64,000 nucleotides of DNA from Pyxicephalus adspersus (GCF_032062135.1 NC_092858.1:166000664-166064663), one strand, 5' to 3'; shown: positions 26,298 to 38,529, counted from the first letter of the stretch. A program made the numbers and translations. Notes: generated by a model not told the origin, from the letters alone.

Positions 26298-26480
26298 ATG
26301 CTCACTGAAAATAAATCTACAAGTTGTTATAAAATTATAAAAATTGTATTAGGAATACATTTTTTGTTAAATATCTATAAAATTATCTTAAAGGACTATA
26401 CAGTAAAACATGAAAATATACTTGTTACATATGTTCATCAAGAGCAGCAAGTACAATACCAGTGTGGTGGTCCATGTGGG
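26298..26480 (+). repeat. local duplicate, copy 2
   Basis: This is the partner of 25410-25640, about 0.9 kb downstream in the same orientation. It lacks the AT expansion. Confidence 0.7.
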
Positions 26481-26879
26481 GTAGATAAGAATTCACATCT
26501 GTAATTTCATGAAAGCTTTTTACAATTTCTACATCCTGCAGGCATTTACATAAGGTCATTTAAAGATGTTACACAGTCTGTATTCAACTGGTTGTGTTTG
26601 GATGGTTACAAAAAAGTTGGGTCACAATATAGGGGCCACCACTCACCTTCAACGTCTTCCCACCCAACTTAAAAAAATATGGGGAGAATATTGTGATCTA
26701 ACAATGTGAAACAGTATTAAAACTATTATAGTTGATGGGTGTCATTGTTCACTGTTATTTTCTTCATTACTATGTAGTGCAAGCAAAAAAACGAGGTTGT
26801 GCTGCTCATCCTGGAGATGAAACACGATGACTTGGAATTCATCCAGATGATTGTGTTCGGCTCTGAAATATGACCATAT

Positions 26880-26912
26880 ACACACACACGACACACACAC
26901 ACACACACACAC
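26880..26912. repeat. (CA)n microsatellite
   Basis: CA repeats lie immediately beyond the SETD4 stop codon, so they fall in its 3' untranslated region on the minus strand. Confidence 0.85.
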
Positions 26913-26915
26913 AGT

Positions 26916-27047
26916 CTATAGTGACAGGAAGTCCATGTTCTGTAAAAGCTTGTCTGAACATTGCAGAATCCCCAGTTCTTCCAGTCGTAATGCTTCTACT
27001 AAGGCAAGGTGACGGTTTGTTGTGTGTTCACTTTTCCAAGCAGATAT
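26916..27047 (-). CDS. SETD4 last coding exon
   Basis: It encodes 43 residues and a TAG stop (26916-26918). The stretch H-L-A-L-V-E-A-L-R-L-E-E-L-G-I-L aligns with the human C-terminus L-T-L-V-E-S-L-W-T-E-E-L-K-I-L. The acceptor lies in a T-rich run at 27048-27056. Confidence 0.8.
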   Translation of the reverse strand: MSAWKSEHTTNRHLALVEALRLEELGILQCSDKLLQNMDFLSL

Positions 27048-30000
27048 CTAAAAAAAATTTTTATATATATTAGAACAAATGGGAATTCTCCCTAAACACA
27101 CAGAAGCCCTCCTGTCGAAAACCATTGATCAATTTAGCATACAGTAAATATTGTAAACAAGCTGTAAAACACATGTGCAAATACAGCTCCACTCACTACA
27201 TATGCGTATCTCAAAAACTCAAAATCAGTAAAGTTACCCTTTAGGAGTTTCTACTAATATTTCTCTGCTTGCGACTTGCTTATGTCAAGCCAATATACTA
27301 CATAAGTAGCCACTTGTTCAAAACGAAACCATTCTCTTTTATAGTGTACCTAAACTCAAAATTTTTACTTTACATAAAAGAGTAGGCAACCCTTTTATTT
27401 AAAGTAAAAATGTTATTTTAGGTTTTTTATTTTTTTTTAAAAAAGAGTGCAGCATCGCCCCCTTAATTCACAATCGTCTAGGCCAGGGGTCAGCAACCTT
27501 TACTATCAAAAGAGTGACGAAGGTAAAAAAACATGGAAGAAGAGAGGAGAATATGTCGGCACCCAAAGCTCCCTCTGCGCTGGGCCGAAGACGGACACTA
27601 GGACAGCGCAGAACCAGAAGGAAGAAATCTCCTGACAGACAGACAGATTTGCGGGATTGAAGGTAAGTGTGATTTTATTGTTTTAGCTTTACTTCCACTT
27701 TAAGATTACACACAAGCCAGTCCAATGAATAAATCAATTCTTGCAGCTGCTTATTTTGGTATAGATTCCTCACCCTCAGTTGACCGATATTCAAAATAAG
27801 ATGTTTGCATAAACAATTGTCATGTCAATATATTAGCACTACATGATGCAGTAACAAAGAGAAAGCATAATTCCATCACAAATGCATGCACTTACTATTG
27901 ACACATACATGGAACAGATCAGTTCATGAACTGATCAAAAAAAGTTATTGTACAATAAATTTTAACTTAAAAATTATAATTCACAAGGCACATTTGGGAT
28001 CGTAAGAGAAATGTAATAATGCTGTATGACATACCAGGACCACCATGAAGCAGGGACAAAAGGAATATCTGTATCAGGCAACCACCAAAAGAGTTTGACT
28101 TTTTTAATTCTGGAACTTTTAGACATAAGGGGGGAGGTCCAGGAAGTTTATCTTGTATGGGGCCTAAAAATTTCTGATGGTGGCCCTGTGACATACATTA
28201 GGCAACAGATCCTTACATTGGGCCGGATTTATGAAAGCTCTCCAAGGCTGGAGAGGATACACTTTCAGCAGTGAACCTGGTTGATCCAGCAAGTTTGGAA
28301 TTTATTTCTTCAGTCATTTTCTATTTGCTAGCAAATGTTTTGAATCCTAGACCAGATCCATTCCAGGTTTGCTGATCACCCAGCTTCACTGATAAAAGTG
28401 TATCCTCTCCAGACTAGAGAGCTGTCACATATCAGGCCCACTGACTTGAATAAAGGCCTTTAATAGTTGCCAAAACCCGCCAATCGTTCATGGCTGGATC
28501 AAAATAGTGAGAAATAAAACTGTATGGAATTTTAATAATGTGTGTAAATCCAACCTTATTTTAGACCTAGTGATATGATCATGGGTCTCCATGCATTTCT
28601 ATGCAATGCAACTGGGTCATGGCAGGTGAGCTGCTATTCACAGAACCCTTAATACCCCCTAATAGCATTCATGCAAGCAGTGAGCAGGCTCCTTCATTCA
28701 AATATAAAAATGTCTTTATAAGTAGATGTCGATCTGGAGAAATTAGCATTTTCAGGGAAACTGCATTTGCATAGGTAGGGCCCATGTAATGATCAGCCTT
28801 CATTTTAAAATTAACTGAAATGCATTTATGAAGAAGGGTGGAAATGGTCAATCAGGCTGAGGAGAGTGTTGGATGAAGCTGGACATCCTTCAGCCAGGAA
28901 ATGAGTTGGGCTCTATCTGACTTGCTACAGCTTCTAATGCACATTGTGAGCAGCTTACAGTATGTTGTGAAATCAGAGTTTAGGTACAAGAGAGGAGCTC
29001 TAGAACTGTACAAGACTGAAGGGAAAGCTGGAGGTCAGCTTTCATGTCAGCCCTGCAGATTTAGTAAATGCCATGCTGATGAACTAAAGGGTTAATATTT
29101 TATTAGCCAAATGCCACTTGAAGCAAATTGCTGTATTCCAGCATCTGCCTGACTCACCTTCTGTAGAGCCTGTGAGGTCTGTTCTAGTAATTGTTGGCAA
29201 ATCTTTCTCACAAGTTCCATACAGCTCTGCTCCTTGGATTCAGACACAAAACTTCCCAGAAGAACTTTCTTCCAGTATGTGCTAAAACAACAAAGAGATG
29301 ACATTCAAGAAAAGCAACACTGAAAGCCTGCCATGGAAAGATTTTATATTTCATTTCATTATATTTCCTGAAAATTGTCCCTTAAAGCTGCCCTCCAACC
29401 TTCCCTTCAGTCTTGCATGATTGTACTCCAATGTTCTTTAATGTTTACATTTAAATGTTCACACTTTGAGCTTCTCAAAATGTAAATTAGAAGCTGCAGC
29501 AAGTCAGATAGAGCCTGGCTCATTTCCTGGCTGAAGGACTTCCATTATCGTCTAACACTTTCCTCTTCAACCTGTCCATTGCATGCCCCAAATATTTTAT
29601 TGCATTGTATTTCTTTCAATCATTAAGGTGCAGCATCATACGTAAGCATTAACTGTCTGCTTGCAAATACTGCTGCCCGGGAACCCCCATTCATCTAGGC
29701 AAGTGTTTCTTAATCTTTTTAGCATGGGGGAACACTTGAAATAACGTTCAGGTCTTAAGGAGCCCCTTCTACAATTACTATATCTATAGATCACACTAAA
29801 TTAGAGTGGTGGTCAATGGGAAGAATGCCTCTTACATTGCTGGTTATTGGGAAGACTGTCACCCTTACAGATAGCCTAAAAGATCATTGGTGTCATTTAA
29901 ACTGACCTGAGAGGCACAAACTGCTCACTGCTTATGGAACCTCAAGCAATCTCTGGAGGAACCCTGGTTCATAAACATTGCTCTAGACTGACACCCACAC

Positions 30001-33000
30001 ATCAAGGCATTTTATTATTTGTTTAACTCAAATTTCAAAAACCTCTTAAGAGCAATACAGAGCCAGGGTAGGAAGGTATGTACAGCACCTTTCTATCCCT
30101 TCCCACCAGCAATGATCTGCCCACAATCCACCGAAAAAGTACAGAGTGCCATTTTTAAAATGTTTAGATTTCTATAAATTCATAATTAATCTACCACTGT
30201 CCCTAGTGTTGGAAAGTTAAATAAAATGACATTTAAATGTGTGATTTTTTTTAACCAATAATAGATCTGGGGGTAATAATATTTAGATATAAACATTGCA
30301 TTTCTAGCAAAACTGTGGGCTGGGTTCCTCTGTCAAACAAAGGTAATAAAAATTCAGAATTCATCCAATGACTACATAAAAGACTACATGCACAATCTGT
30401 ACAGCAGCCGCAATTATTCCTCAATAGAGCAAAGAATGCACATGCACAGAAAGTGGTGCTGTGCATGTGCAGCAATCATTCTAGAGCCCAGTGGCTGTTG
30501 GCTGGCTACACTGCATGTGTAATAAAGATGGTGGTGAAGACATGGAGGCTGGATAAAAAGTCCAGAAGAATGAAAGCTTTAGATGGACTTCACTGAAGGG
30601 TCAGCGTGTATTTCATAGATGTCACGTAGGAAGAAGCTCCAAATTTCCCCTCCAACCCAAACACCTGAAGGGAGCCCTTAACAAAATGTTTATGCTTTAG
30701 CGGCATTTAACTATATATACACATATGCACTTACAGTTTTCATAGTCATATTACACAAAGGACAATGTTCACTCCTGATGTGAAGGATTGGATATGCAGT
30801 TGATTCAACAGCTGGCTGATTGTAGGCAAATGATTTTGGGTTTTTTTGATCTAACAAGAGCAATATTCTGTTTTTCTAATCAGAGCTACTGATTGGAAAT
30901 GTTCTATTATTTGACAAACTTGACTCATGTAGTCTAGATCAACAAGTCCAATCTGACATAATTGCACATGTGTCAAACAATAAAGCAATTCAAACCAAGG
31001 GCTCTCATCTGTCCTGTAGTTCACCCAATCCCTAAATTATGATTGGAAGAGCAGAATATTGTGCATGTGAGTGAGCTCTGTTTCAGACTTCCAATGGTTC
31101 AATCAGACAGGTGGCCTAGCACAAAATTTGCTATGGATTTACTCATGTGCAATCACCTTTAGTTCCCCTGCAAATTCCACAAACCTTTGTAGATTCTGCC
31201 AGTAAAATCATCTATTTTGTGATGGTATGATGGTGTTAAAATAATGCTCCACCATTCCTGAATTCAGGGGGAAGTACCTGAAAACTGGAGTTGTATTTTA
31301 AACAGGAAACAGAACCTGAGCATGTGTTCAGCAAATATGTCTGCCTTTACTTGGACAAACTAAGTGTTTTTCAACCATGGTTTCTCCAGGGGTTGCTAGG
31401 GGTTCCTTGAGCAATGAGCAGTTTGTGCCTCTCAGATCAGTTAATACTGACACCCATTACCTTTTTGGCAATCTGTAAGAGAGACTTTCTTTCCAATGCA
31501 CTGCAATATAAGAGGCAGACTGACAACCACACTAATATACTGGGAGCTGAGGATATATTATTATAGCAGAGGATTCTCTGAAGACCTAAAAGTTAAAAGG
31601 GTTCCCCCATGTCCCCAAAAGTTTGAGAAACATTGAACTAAACTGTTTGGAAACCTTTCCAATGAACAGTATTTTAACCTACCTCCCATATGCCCTATTT
31701 TATTTGGAAAAATATACCATTACAAGTAGTTTTATATATTTCATGAGTCATTATATATTTCACGGACATTAAGCAAACATAGGATTCCCTCCTACCCTGG
31801 TGGTTGGGTGAAAAAGGCCAGAGAAGAAGAAAAAGAAAGGAAGAAACAAGAACATGTCACATTACTCTGTTGAGCTTCACTCACTTCATGTCAATGGACA
31901 GGTGAAACGCTTGTTTAACTTACTCTAAAAATTCATGTTCCTTTAAAAGTGACCATTTCTTCTGTAACTGTTTGTCTGTGCTGGATAAAAACTGAAGCAT
32001 GACATCTAAAAAGTGGAAAACAAAAATGTAAGGCAAGTTAAAAATAGGGTTTTGTCTGTAACAACTAAAAAGACTGCAGAACTTCAACAGTCCGTTGAAA
32101 CAGATTAGTTTTTAATTTTTTTACGGTCCCCCTTTTGTATTGCATTGTATATTGCTCAAACCTTGTGCACTTTTTTGGTTTCTGTTAGTTTTAAACAGAA
32201 AAGAATGGATCTTTTTTTTTTTTTTATTCTTTTTTGATTTTGGTGCAGACACACTGGAGGTCTTACAGTGTGTGTAAATGCAATGGCTGTGCACTTATAT
32301 TGTATGTATGTATGTATGTATGCAGTGTATATATAAATGTATATACACGCTGTATAGTTCACAGTTATGCTAGGAATACAGCATTCCTGTTTATTTCATA
32401 TATAAATATATAGTAGTAGATTGATAGACCTGATACTGAACTCAGAGGATATTTTGCATTATCTACCTCAATTTCCCTGGAAAAGGGATCAAAGAGCCTG
32501 GATAGGACCAAGCATAATTGGGTTGTTGCATAGTTGCCGTTTATTATTTAGGATTTAGGCCTGGAGTGTGGTGGAATGAATGGGTGGGACAGGCACTCCA
32601 TCCCTCTTCCAGTCCAGACATTCAGAATAGCTTTGGTGCACCTGCCTGATAATAAAAGTAGGACTTGTCTTTGAGACGGGGGGGGGGGTTCCAGCCAAAA
32701 GCCAGGTTTCTCAGGTAGACGGGCTATGTGTAACCTGAATGCTGGGAGAGCCCAGGAGGTCTCCCAAAGTTTAGGTCTCAGGGACTAAAAGAGAGCCAGA
32801 AGCCAAAATTTGCAAGGGAAAACCCTGGAAGATTGCTTGCTTAGGTTGATCATGTAAATGTTGATGTAAATAAAAGTTAGGTTTTGTAAATAAAAGTGGG
32901 TACTACACCCTGAAAATAATGTGAAATCTGAAATACCTCTCTGCAGTGAGTGCCTTGGAATCGAATATTCCCTTAATATATATATTATATGTATACATAC

Positions 33001-36000
33001 ACACACATAGTTCTGAACTAATTGATAGTTGGGGCAGCAGATTCAGCAATCTGCAAATTGGGCCTGATTTAATAATGATCTCCATAACTGGAGAACATAC
33101 ACGATCATGGGAGAACCTGAATATTCAGGTAAACCAAGTTGACTAGATCACTCAGGTTCTCCCATGATAATCTATCATCTCCAGTCTTGGAAAGCGTTAA
33201 TAAATCAGACCCAATGTGTACAGACAGCAGATATAACAGCTTGGCAGATTGGCTACTATAGAAATTTTTTTCCACTTTCCTGTAATTTTCATTAGCAGCT
33301 TCCATGTGTATTGGCCAGAAGCTCCAGCCCTAGCACACACTTACCTCTAGTCACATAGACACTCCGATGGGGATTATTAGATGCCACAAATCCATATTCC
33401 AGCAGGAGACGTTGGTTATCATGATGTCCATAGCAAATAAACACTTGGTCATATTTCCTATACGGAACTTTAGTTCTGATCTCATAACATCGGACTTCCT
33501 CATTAAATGCAGCATCCACCTGAATTATAGAAAGATGATTAATGCAGATGTTCCATAAACGTGTCCAATTACTAAATATAACAAAGGCTGTATACATTGA
33601 TCAGCCACAGCAACATCCGCTGTAAAAAACATTATACTTTTTAAATAAAAAAGAATGGTTGGTATACAAGCAATGGAAATAAGCGAGATCCTACCTGCAC
33701 CCCTGGGCTGTGATTCAGCAAATCTAAGAAAGGTGCCAATGCATACACATCGGGTTCAGAAGAAAAGCAGTCTCTCTTTGCGTGTTTCATATACACTGTG
33801 CGCGTATTGACTGTGCACCAAGCCCACCGTACAGCATCATAGCTCAGGATGTTTTCCATGTTCTCCTGATACAGCGGCTGCAGTGATCTTACGAAGGACA
33901 AATGTGATGAGTAGAATTCCTGAAGAATGGTCCTCTGCTGTACGGCTCTCTGTCTGATGGGTTCTGGAAGCAGGGTGACTATCTCTGGTTCCCAATATAC
34001 AGGGCAGTCATAGCTGCTGGGTAAAACATCTATATATGGCTTCCATGGTGACTGGTCACCGGCATATCTCTCTGTGATTAGGAAAGTACATAATGCCAAC
34101 AAAGGGGAGATAGGGGGGCACCACCTAAACAAAAGTAAAACATTTTCAGTAAACATGTAGTTTGAAATGTACTTATGCTATGAAGTAAAGTCTCCAATAC
34201 AACCATGAAGGCATTCCAGTAGTAAGTAGGGAGGAGGCCCTATGTATTTCAAAGACATAAGGCCTGACTTATTAAAGCTCTCNNNNNNNNNNNNNNNNNN
34301 NNNNNNNNNNNNNNNNNNNNNNNNNNNNNNNNNNNNNNNNNNNNNNNNNNNNNNNNNNNNNNNNNNNNNNNNNNNNNNNNNNNNNNNNNNNNNNNNNNNN
34401 NNNNNNNNNNNNNNNNNNNNNNNNNNNNNNNNNNNNNNNNNNNNNNNNNNNNNNNNNNNNNNNNNNNNNNNNNNNNNNNNNNNNNNNNNNNNNNNNNNNN
34501 NNNNNNNNNNNNNNNNNNNNNNNNNNNNNNNNNNNNNNNNNNNNNNNNNNNNNNNNNNNNNNNNNNNNNNNNNNNNNNNNNNNNNNNNNNNNNNNNNNNN
34601 NNNNNNNNNNNNNNNNNNNNNNNNNNNNNNNNNNNNNNNNNNNNNNNNNNNNNNNNNNNNNNNNNNNNNNNNNNNNNNNNNNNNNNNNNNNNNNNNNNNN
34701 NNNNNNNNNNNNNNNNNNNNNNNNNNNNNNNNNNNNNNNNNNNNNNNNNNNNNNNNNNNNNNNNNNNNNNNNNNNNNNNNNNNNNNNNNNNNNNNNNNNN
34801 NNNNNNNNNNNNNNNNNNNNNNNNNNNNNNNNNNNNNNNNNNNNNNNNNNNNNNNNNNNNNNNNNNNNNNNNNNNNNNNNNNNNNNNNNNNNNNNNNNNN
34901 NNNNNNNNNNNNNNNNNNNNNNNNNNNCAGGACACTATCTACATGGAGTTTGCAGGTTCTCCCCGGTATTGTGTGGGTTTCCTGCAGGTTCTTCGGTTTC
35001 CTTCCACATCCCACACAAACATGCAGTTAGTTTAATTGGCTCCCCCCCAAATTGACCTTAGACTACGTTAATGACATATGACTTTGGTGGGGACATTAGA
35101 TTGCGAGTCCCTTAGAGGGACAGCTCGTGCGTATGGACTTTGTACATCGCTGCATAAAATGTGGGTGCTATAGAAAAACTGTGTAATAATAATTATAGAT
35201 TTGCCACCATTTCTCCCAATCCAGTAAATCTGTCAGTAGCTATATATACATCTGACAGATGTATCAAGGCCTCAAAAGAGAACCTGCCATGTACATATAT
35301 GGTAAATAAATTACAAAATCTAAAGGTTGTCAAAAAGTAATGCAGCAAATCCTTGCTATGATTAATGATAGGCAGTAAAGAAGGAAGCAGCAGAGCTCCA
35401 GGTTGCAGGAAAGTCCAAATCTATTTGCAGAATATGTCCAAAAGCAATGGGGCTGATTGATAATAGTACTTTGGATGCCATATTTTAATGTGTATATGTA
35501 TATACACACAGTATATATATGCTTGTATACATGTCAGAGTCCTCCCCAGCCCATTCTAGCTGGGTGCACCATCCGGCTGTATTTGAGTAATTACTAAAGT
35601 GTTGCATCACAATACAGGGACCATCTGGGTTAAACACTGCATATACAAATCAAGGTCTCTTTTGTGTGGATTTGTACATAGATGAAGGCAGAAGGGGCCC
35701 TGATAAATCTAAATAAGAAAACTTATAGAAAGGTCTTTGCAAACAACAAGACACTTGCAGCAAAGTGATTTATATAAGTATATTGGACAGATGATGATAA
35801 AAGTATTCAGGTTCTTCTTAATATTTAATTTCCTAATCATGCTTAGACGCTTCCAAAGATATAATCCACACCAGGTAATTAACTACACAAAACAACTAAA
35901 ATGTCAAAATGCCATGCGTTTAAAAGACATTATGCTCATAGAATACTTACTTTCTGATAAAATCACCAAGGTAGCTTTTCAGGACTGTTTCGGTAGTAAG

Positions 36001-38529
36001 CAGACAGGACTCTGGTAAGGAAATGATCAGATCTTCTGGCTGAGAAGAAAAATGTTTAAACCATTTTAGCTTAATTTATCAAATGTAAAGTGGTTGTTTG
36101 GAGTTATGTATGTTGTATTTGTATTTTTGTATGTTCTGTAATTTAAATAAAGAAGTCTCATGAATCTACAAATTGAGAAAAATGTGTTTTCAATCCGTTA
36201 GAAAAATGTGTTTTTTAATAGGTAATGTGTAAATACTTTCAGCATTGCTAGCATGTGGAGAGTGTAAAGGTGGAACCTCAACTTCAGACACAAAATCTTT
36301 CATTTTCTATGAGTCAAATAACTAAATATAATTTATTATTAGCAGGGAATTAATTTCCAACCTGCACCAAACTTGTGCAAAGAGCATTATTATTAGGATA
36401 ATAATTTGGTGTATTTTAAAGACATTTTTTTTATATTGTTTTTCCCTGCCTGTAATAAGAGATTACAATAAAAAAATGTCTTTTAAAACATCCCATTATC
36501 TACAACATAATTTTCATTAAAAGGAATAGAATGATCAAAGGAAAGGAAAACATTCAAGGATATTGTTACATTCCATGTCCTATATTTGGACTGATATCTT
36601 AGAAGTCCCAACACGTTTTGCTGGTAACGACTCCCTTCTTCAGGGGAAGTATCAGTTACCAGTGAATATTAAAACTGGTGAAGGAAGTTATAAGGGTAAT
36701 CAGTAATGTATCAGTCAAAAAGAAATGCAACCAATTCAGTTGTGAAGTCAGATACTTAAGTGGGATCAGAAGATGTGGCTCCAAAAAATAAAATATGAAA
36801 GTGTTCAGTAGGATAAGGACAGGGTGCAGGAGACTTGAGTTGCTCCACACTAAATGCATTCATGCACCTGAATGCATTCATTAAAGGTGTATGTAGATAT
36901 GTACAGAAATGTGGCGAGAGAGCAAGAGAAAAACATGCCAAATAGTGTAAATATATCAACCACAGACCTGCAGTAGACGTGTCGTCATCAGACCTCTACC
37001 CGTATCTAAAAAAGCAACACCAGGGTGAACCATTGCAAGTATTCATTTTCAATCTCAATGAGCATGCACCTGTAAACTTTTACCAGGGAAATGTGCCATC
37101 CTCAGCTGGCTGTCAAGGAAGCCTCTGTTCTTCAGCCACTTTCTCAGCTGAATGTACCGGATGTCACAGCTTTGATTCACTACAAGAAACAAGTATATAT
37201 ACGTAATGCAATACATACAAGTTACAGTGCAACTCCATTTGAAAAATGAATAGTGGGGCTGTCTGTAGGACCCAGTTAGGTATCAGCTTTCATATTGTAA
37301 CCTGAGCTAAAAGTAAAAATGTAAGGTAGGGGTTTTAAAACAAACTTTTACTTTACAGGTAGTCCTCCAGTTAAGGACATCTGACATACGAACACCTCCT
37401 AGGTACAAACGAGCTTCCCTACTCGCTTGTGTGGAGGACAGAGGCTTGATGTGGGGGAAAGGGCGGTTTGCATGACTTGCAGAAGTAGTCTTTTCCATTT
37501 CTGCAACCTCTTGTAACTCCTTAATTACTAAGACAAACTCTGCAGTTGTTTCTTTTTGCATATCAAAGCACAGCTTGCTCCAGAAGTTAATGAATGTCTA
37601 GGCTCCATAAAGTGTTTTTTTTGTGCTTTATTTGTGATTAGCTCACAGTTAGAATTTTTTACAGTAACTGACACCACACTGCCTAATAATATGTTGAGAC
37701 AAACATCTATTCTAATTGCATTCATTAAAATAATGTACCTGTTCCAACTTACATACAAGTTCAACTTAAGAACAAACCTACAGTCCCTATCTCGTATATA
37801 ACCTAGGGACTTCCTGTATTTTAAAAGTAAAAAGCTTCAACAAGGAAGCTAGGAAATCTTTTCCTTTGCACCTCTCTGATTTAGTTTTAGATTTAGTCTT
37901 GAAAGAAAAATATGGCCCTGACAGAGATATTCTTCATAATGTATTGACATAATATAGTAAAATCAGCATTGACACCTTTTGTGGCTTTTTAGTAAACACT
38001 TTTTAGTAGATGTGGGCAACGCATTGAATCTAAATGCAAATTTTTGCTTTTTTGTTTTCAGTCTAAAAAATATATTCATATTCTGCCGGAACAATTTGGG
38101 TCAGGTGCAGTATATTGACAGTCCATATAGTGTGAAAGTGCTGCCCTAATGGAGCTGCTGTTGTATGGGAACATTGAGAGAATAGATTATAGAAGATTTT
38201 TTTCGACCTTTATAACATGTGGGAACCTCAGAAAAAAAAATTATCATCTTTAGGGAACCTCTCCTATAATTACTATATTCACAGATCACAGTACAATTGA
38301 AAATTTTGCATACCTGCCTGTGTGCAGGAAGATTATCAAAGTTGAACTAAAGCTGAATGGTGACCATTGGTGAAGATCTCAGACACAGAAAGGTTGGTCA
38401 GGGAAAATGGTAGAAAACGTAGTTACCGTTTACTCCAACAACATTATAGAACAAGAGCCTACCGAGACCTGCAGATACTTCCATGAGTTTCCGCTTCCTC
38501 CGTCGGCCTGTGCGTCCTTTTGATTTCAT
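26916..38529 (-). CDS. SETD4, SET-domain protein lysine methyltransferase
   Basis: The coding exons, in transcript order, are 38529-38463 (or 38469), 37179-37084, 37005-36968, 36039-35951, 34124-33695, 33519-33345, 32005-31924, 29281-29158 and 27047-26916. Every junction has GT/AG ends and all phases agree, giving about 408-410 residues. SETD4 proteins transfer methyl groups from S-adenosylmethionine to histone lysines and are linked to cell quiescence; this is family knowledge. Visible SET features are T-G-R-G-L-M (residues 54-59), W-C-T-V-N-T-R, D-L-L-N-H-S-P (229-235) and I-C-Y-G-H-H-D-N (266-273) followed by E-Y-G-F. The C-terminal half resembles the Rubisco-methyltransferase substrate-binding region. 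Human SETD4 is about 440 residues. The shortfall matches one conserved exon (containing a T-F-G-W-D-G-P-S-W-like stretch) that I could not find between 29281 and 31924. The gene lies head-to-head with the CBR1 pair, as expected from human synteny. Confidence 0.9.
28220..28439. mobile_element. palindromic long-TIR MITE in SETD4 last intron
   Basis: The arms read 'ggccggatttatgaaagctc' and 'gagctgtcacatatcaggcc'. It belongs to the family at 6270-6496. Confidence 0.65.
28862..29042 (+). repeat. interspersed repeat, left of SETD4 exon 8
   Basis: It contains 'ccttcagccaggaaatgag', 'ctatctgacttgct' and 'gtacaagactgaagggaaag'. It is inverted relative to 29385-29575, and a third copy lies at 2250-2480. 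Confidence 0.7.
29158..29281 (-). CDS. SETD4 coding exon 8
   Basis: The exon is 124 bp. It encodes T-Y-W-K-K-V-L-L-G-S-F-V-S-E and ends L-Q-K at a GTGAGT donor. The phase fits directly onto the exon at 31924-32005, although homologs carry another 3n exon between them. Inverted repeat copies lie on both sides (28862-29042 and 29385-29575). Confidence 0.88.
29385..29575 (-). repeat. interspersed repeat, inverted, right of SETD4 exon 8
   Basis: The minus strand reads 'ccttcagccaggaaatgag', 'ctatctgacttgctgcagct' and 'gactgaagggaaggttgg', so it can pair with 28862-29042. Confidence 0.7.
29701..29980 (-). mobile_element. hAT-like non-autonomous repeat
   Basis: The ends are 'aagtgtttcttaatc' and 'ggttcataaacattg'. 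The flanks ATCTAGGC and CTCTAGAC agree at 6 of 8 positions. It sits in a SETD4 intron. Confidence 0.6.
31362..31635 (+). mobile_element. hAT-like non-autonomous repeat
   Basis: The ends are 'aagtgtttttcaacc' and 'gtttgagaaacattg', with the shared interior 'ttccttgagcaatgagcagt'. I see no clear target duplication. Confidence 0.55.
31924..32005 (-). CDS. SETD4 coding exon 7
   Basis: The exon is 82 bp. It encodes (D)-V-M-L-Q-F-L-S-S-T-D-K-Q-L-Q-K-K, homologous to human L-P-S-T-D-K-Q-M-D-K-K. It ends in phase 2 with donor GTAAGT. Confidence 0.88.
32302..32325. repeat. short (TATG)n tract
   Basis: About five tetranucleotide units lie in a SETD4 intron. Confidence 0.8.
33060..33213. mobile_element. 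short palindromic MITE
   Basis: The arms read 'gggcctgatttaataatgat' and 'gcgttaataaatcagaccc'. The central block found in longer relatives is missing. Confidence 0.65.
33345..33519 (-). CDS. SETD4 exon with the catalytic Y-G-x-x-x-N segment
   Basis: The exon is 175 bp, phase 0 to 1. It encodes V-D-A-A-F-N-E-E, then V-F-I-C-Y-G-H-H-D-N-Q-R and E-Y-G-F-V. It completes the SET domain. The donor is GTAAGT. Confidence 0.92.
33695..34124 (-). CDS. SETD4 central SET exon
   Basis: The exon is 430 bp. It encodes W-C-P-P-I-S-P-L-L-A-L through to D-L-L-N-H-S-P-G-V-Q and includes the W-C-T-V-N-T-R signature and the N-H pair of the SET fold. The acceptor is 'acttttgtttag' and the donor GTAGGA. Confidence 0.92.
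34261..34282. mobile_element. MITE left arm cut by the gap
   Basis: The 'ggcctgacttattaaagctc' terminus of the palindromic MITE family runs straight into the N run. Confidence 0.6.
34283..34927. other. assembly gap, 645 N
   Basis: This is a run of N in the SETD4 intron between the exons at 34124 and 35951. It is bounded by a MITE arm on the left and SINE body on the right, so repeats probably blocked assembly. No coding phase is lost across it. Confidence 0.98.
34928..35205 (+). mobile_element. tRNA-headed SINE, head lost in gap
   Basis: It begins inside the SINE body ('aggacactatctacatggag'), continues with 'cacaaacatgcagttagttt' and ends with a tail like 'gctataga' and 'actgtgtaataataat'. 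Confidence 0.7.
35951..36039 (-). CDS. SETD4 coding exon 4
   Basis: The exon is 89 bp. It encodes P-E-D-L-I-I-S-L-P-E-S-C-L-L-T-T and continues to D-F-I-R-K, matching the human counterpart closely. The donor is GTAAGT. Confidence 0.9.
36968..37005 (-). CDS. SETD4 micro-exon with the SAM-binding G-R-G motif
   Basis: This 38-bp exon was found by requiring a 3n+2 length. It encodes (D)-T-G-R-G-L-M-T-T-R-L-L-Q, the conserved start of the SET domain. The acceptor is 'ttgcttttttag' and the donor GTCTGT. Confidence 0.85.
37084..37179 (-). CDS. SETD4 coding exon 2
   Basis: The exon is 96 bp, phase 1 to phase 1. It encodes V-N-Q-S-C-D-I-R-Y-I-Q-L-R-K-W-L, close to the human R-K-W-L region. It has the acceptor 'tttcttgtag' and a GTAAAA donor. 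Confidence 0.85.
37356..37816 (+). mobile_element. pogo/Tigger-like MITE
   Basis: The termini are 'caggtagtcctccagtta' and 'tagggacttcctg', with TA on each side. The 461-bp interior matches, in inverted orientation, the element at 39306-39780. No transposase is recognised. It lies in the intron after the SETD4 start exon. The superfamily call rests on CAG ends and TA targets. Confidence 0.65.

Noticed and set aside
34178..35030. Open frames of 228-278 codons
   Set aside because: They are almost entirely the N gap, with no real sequence support.
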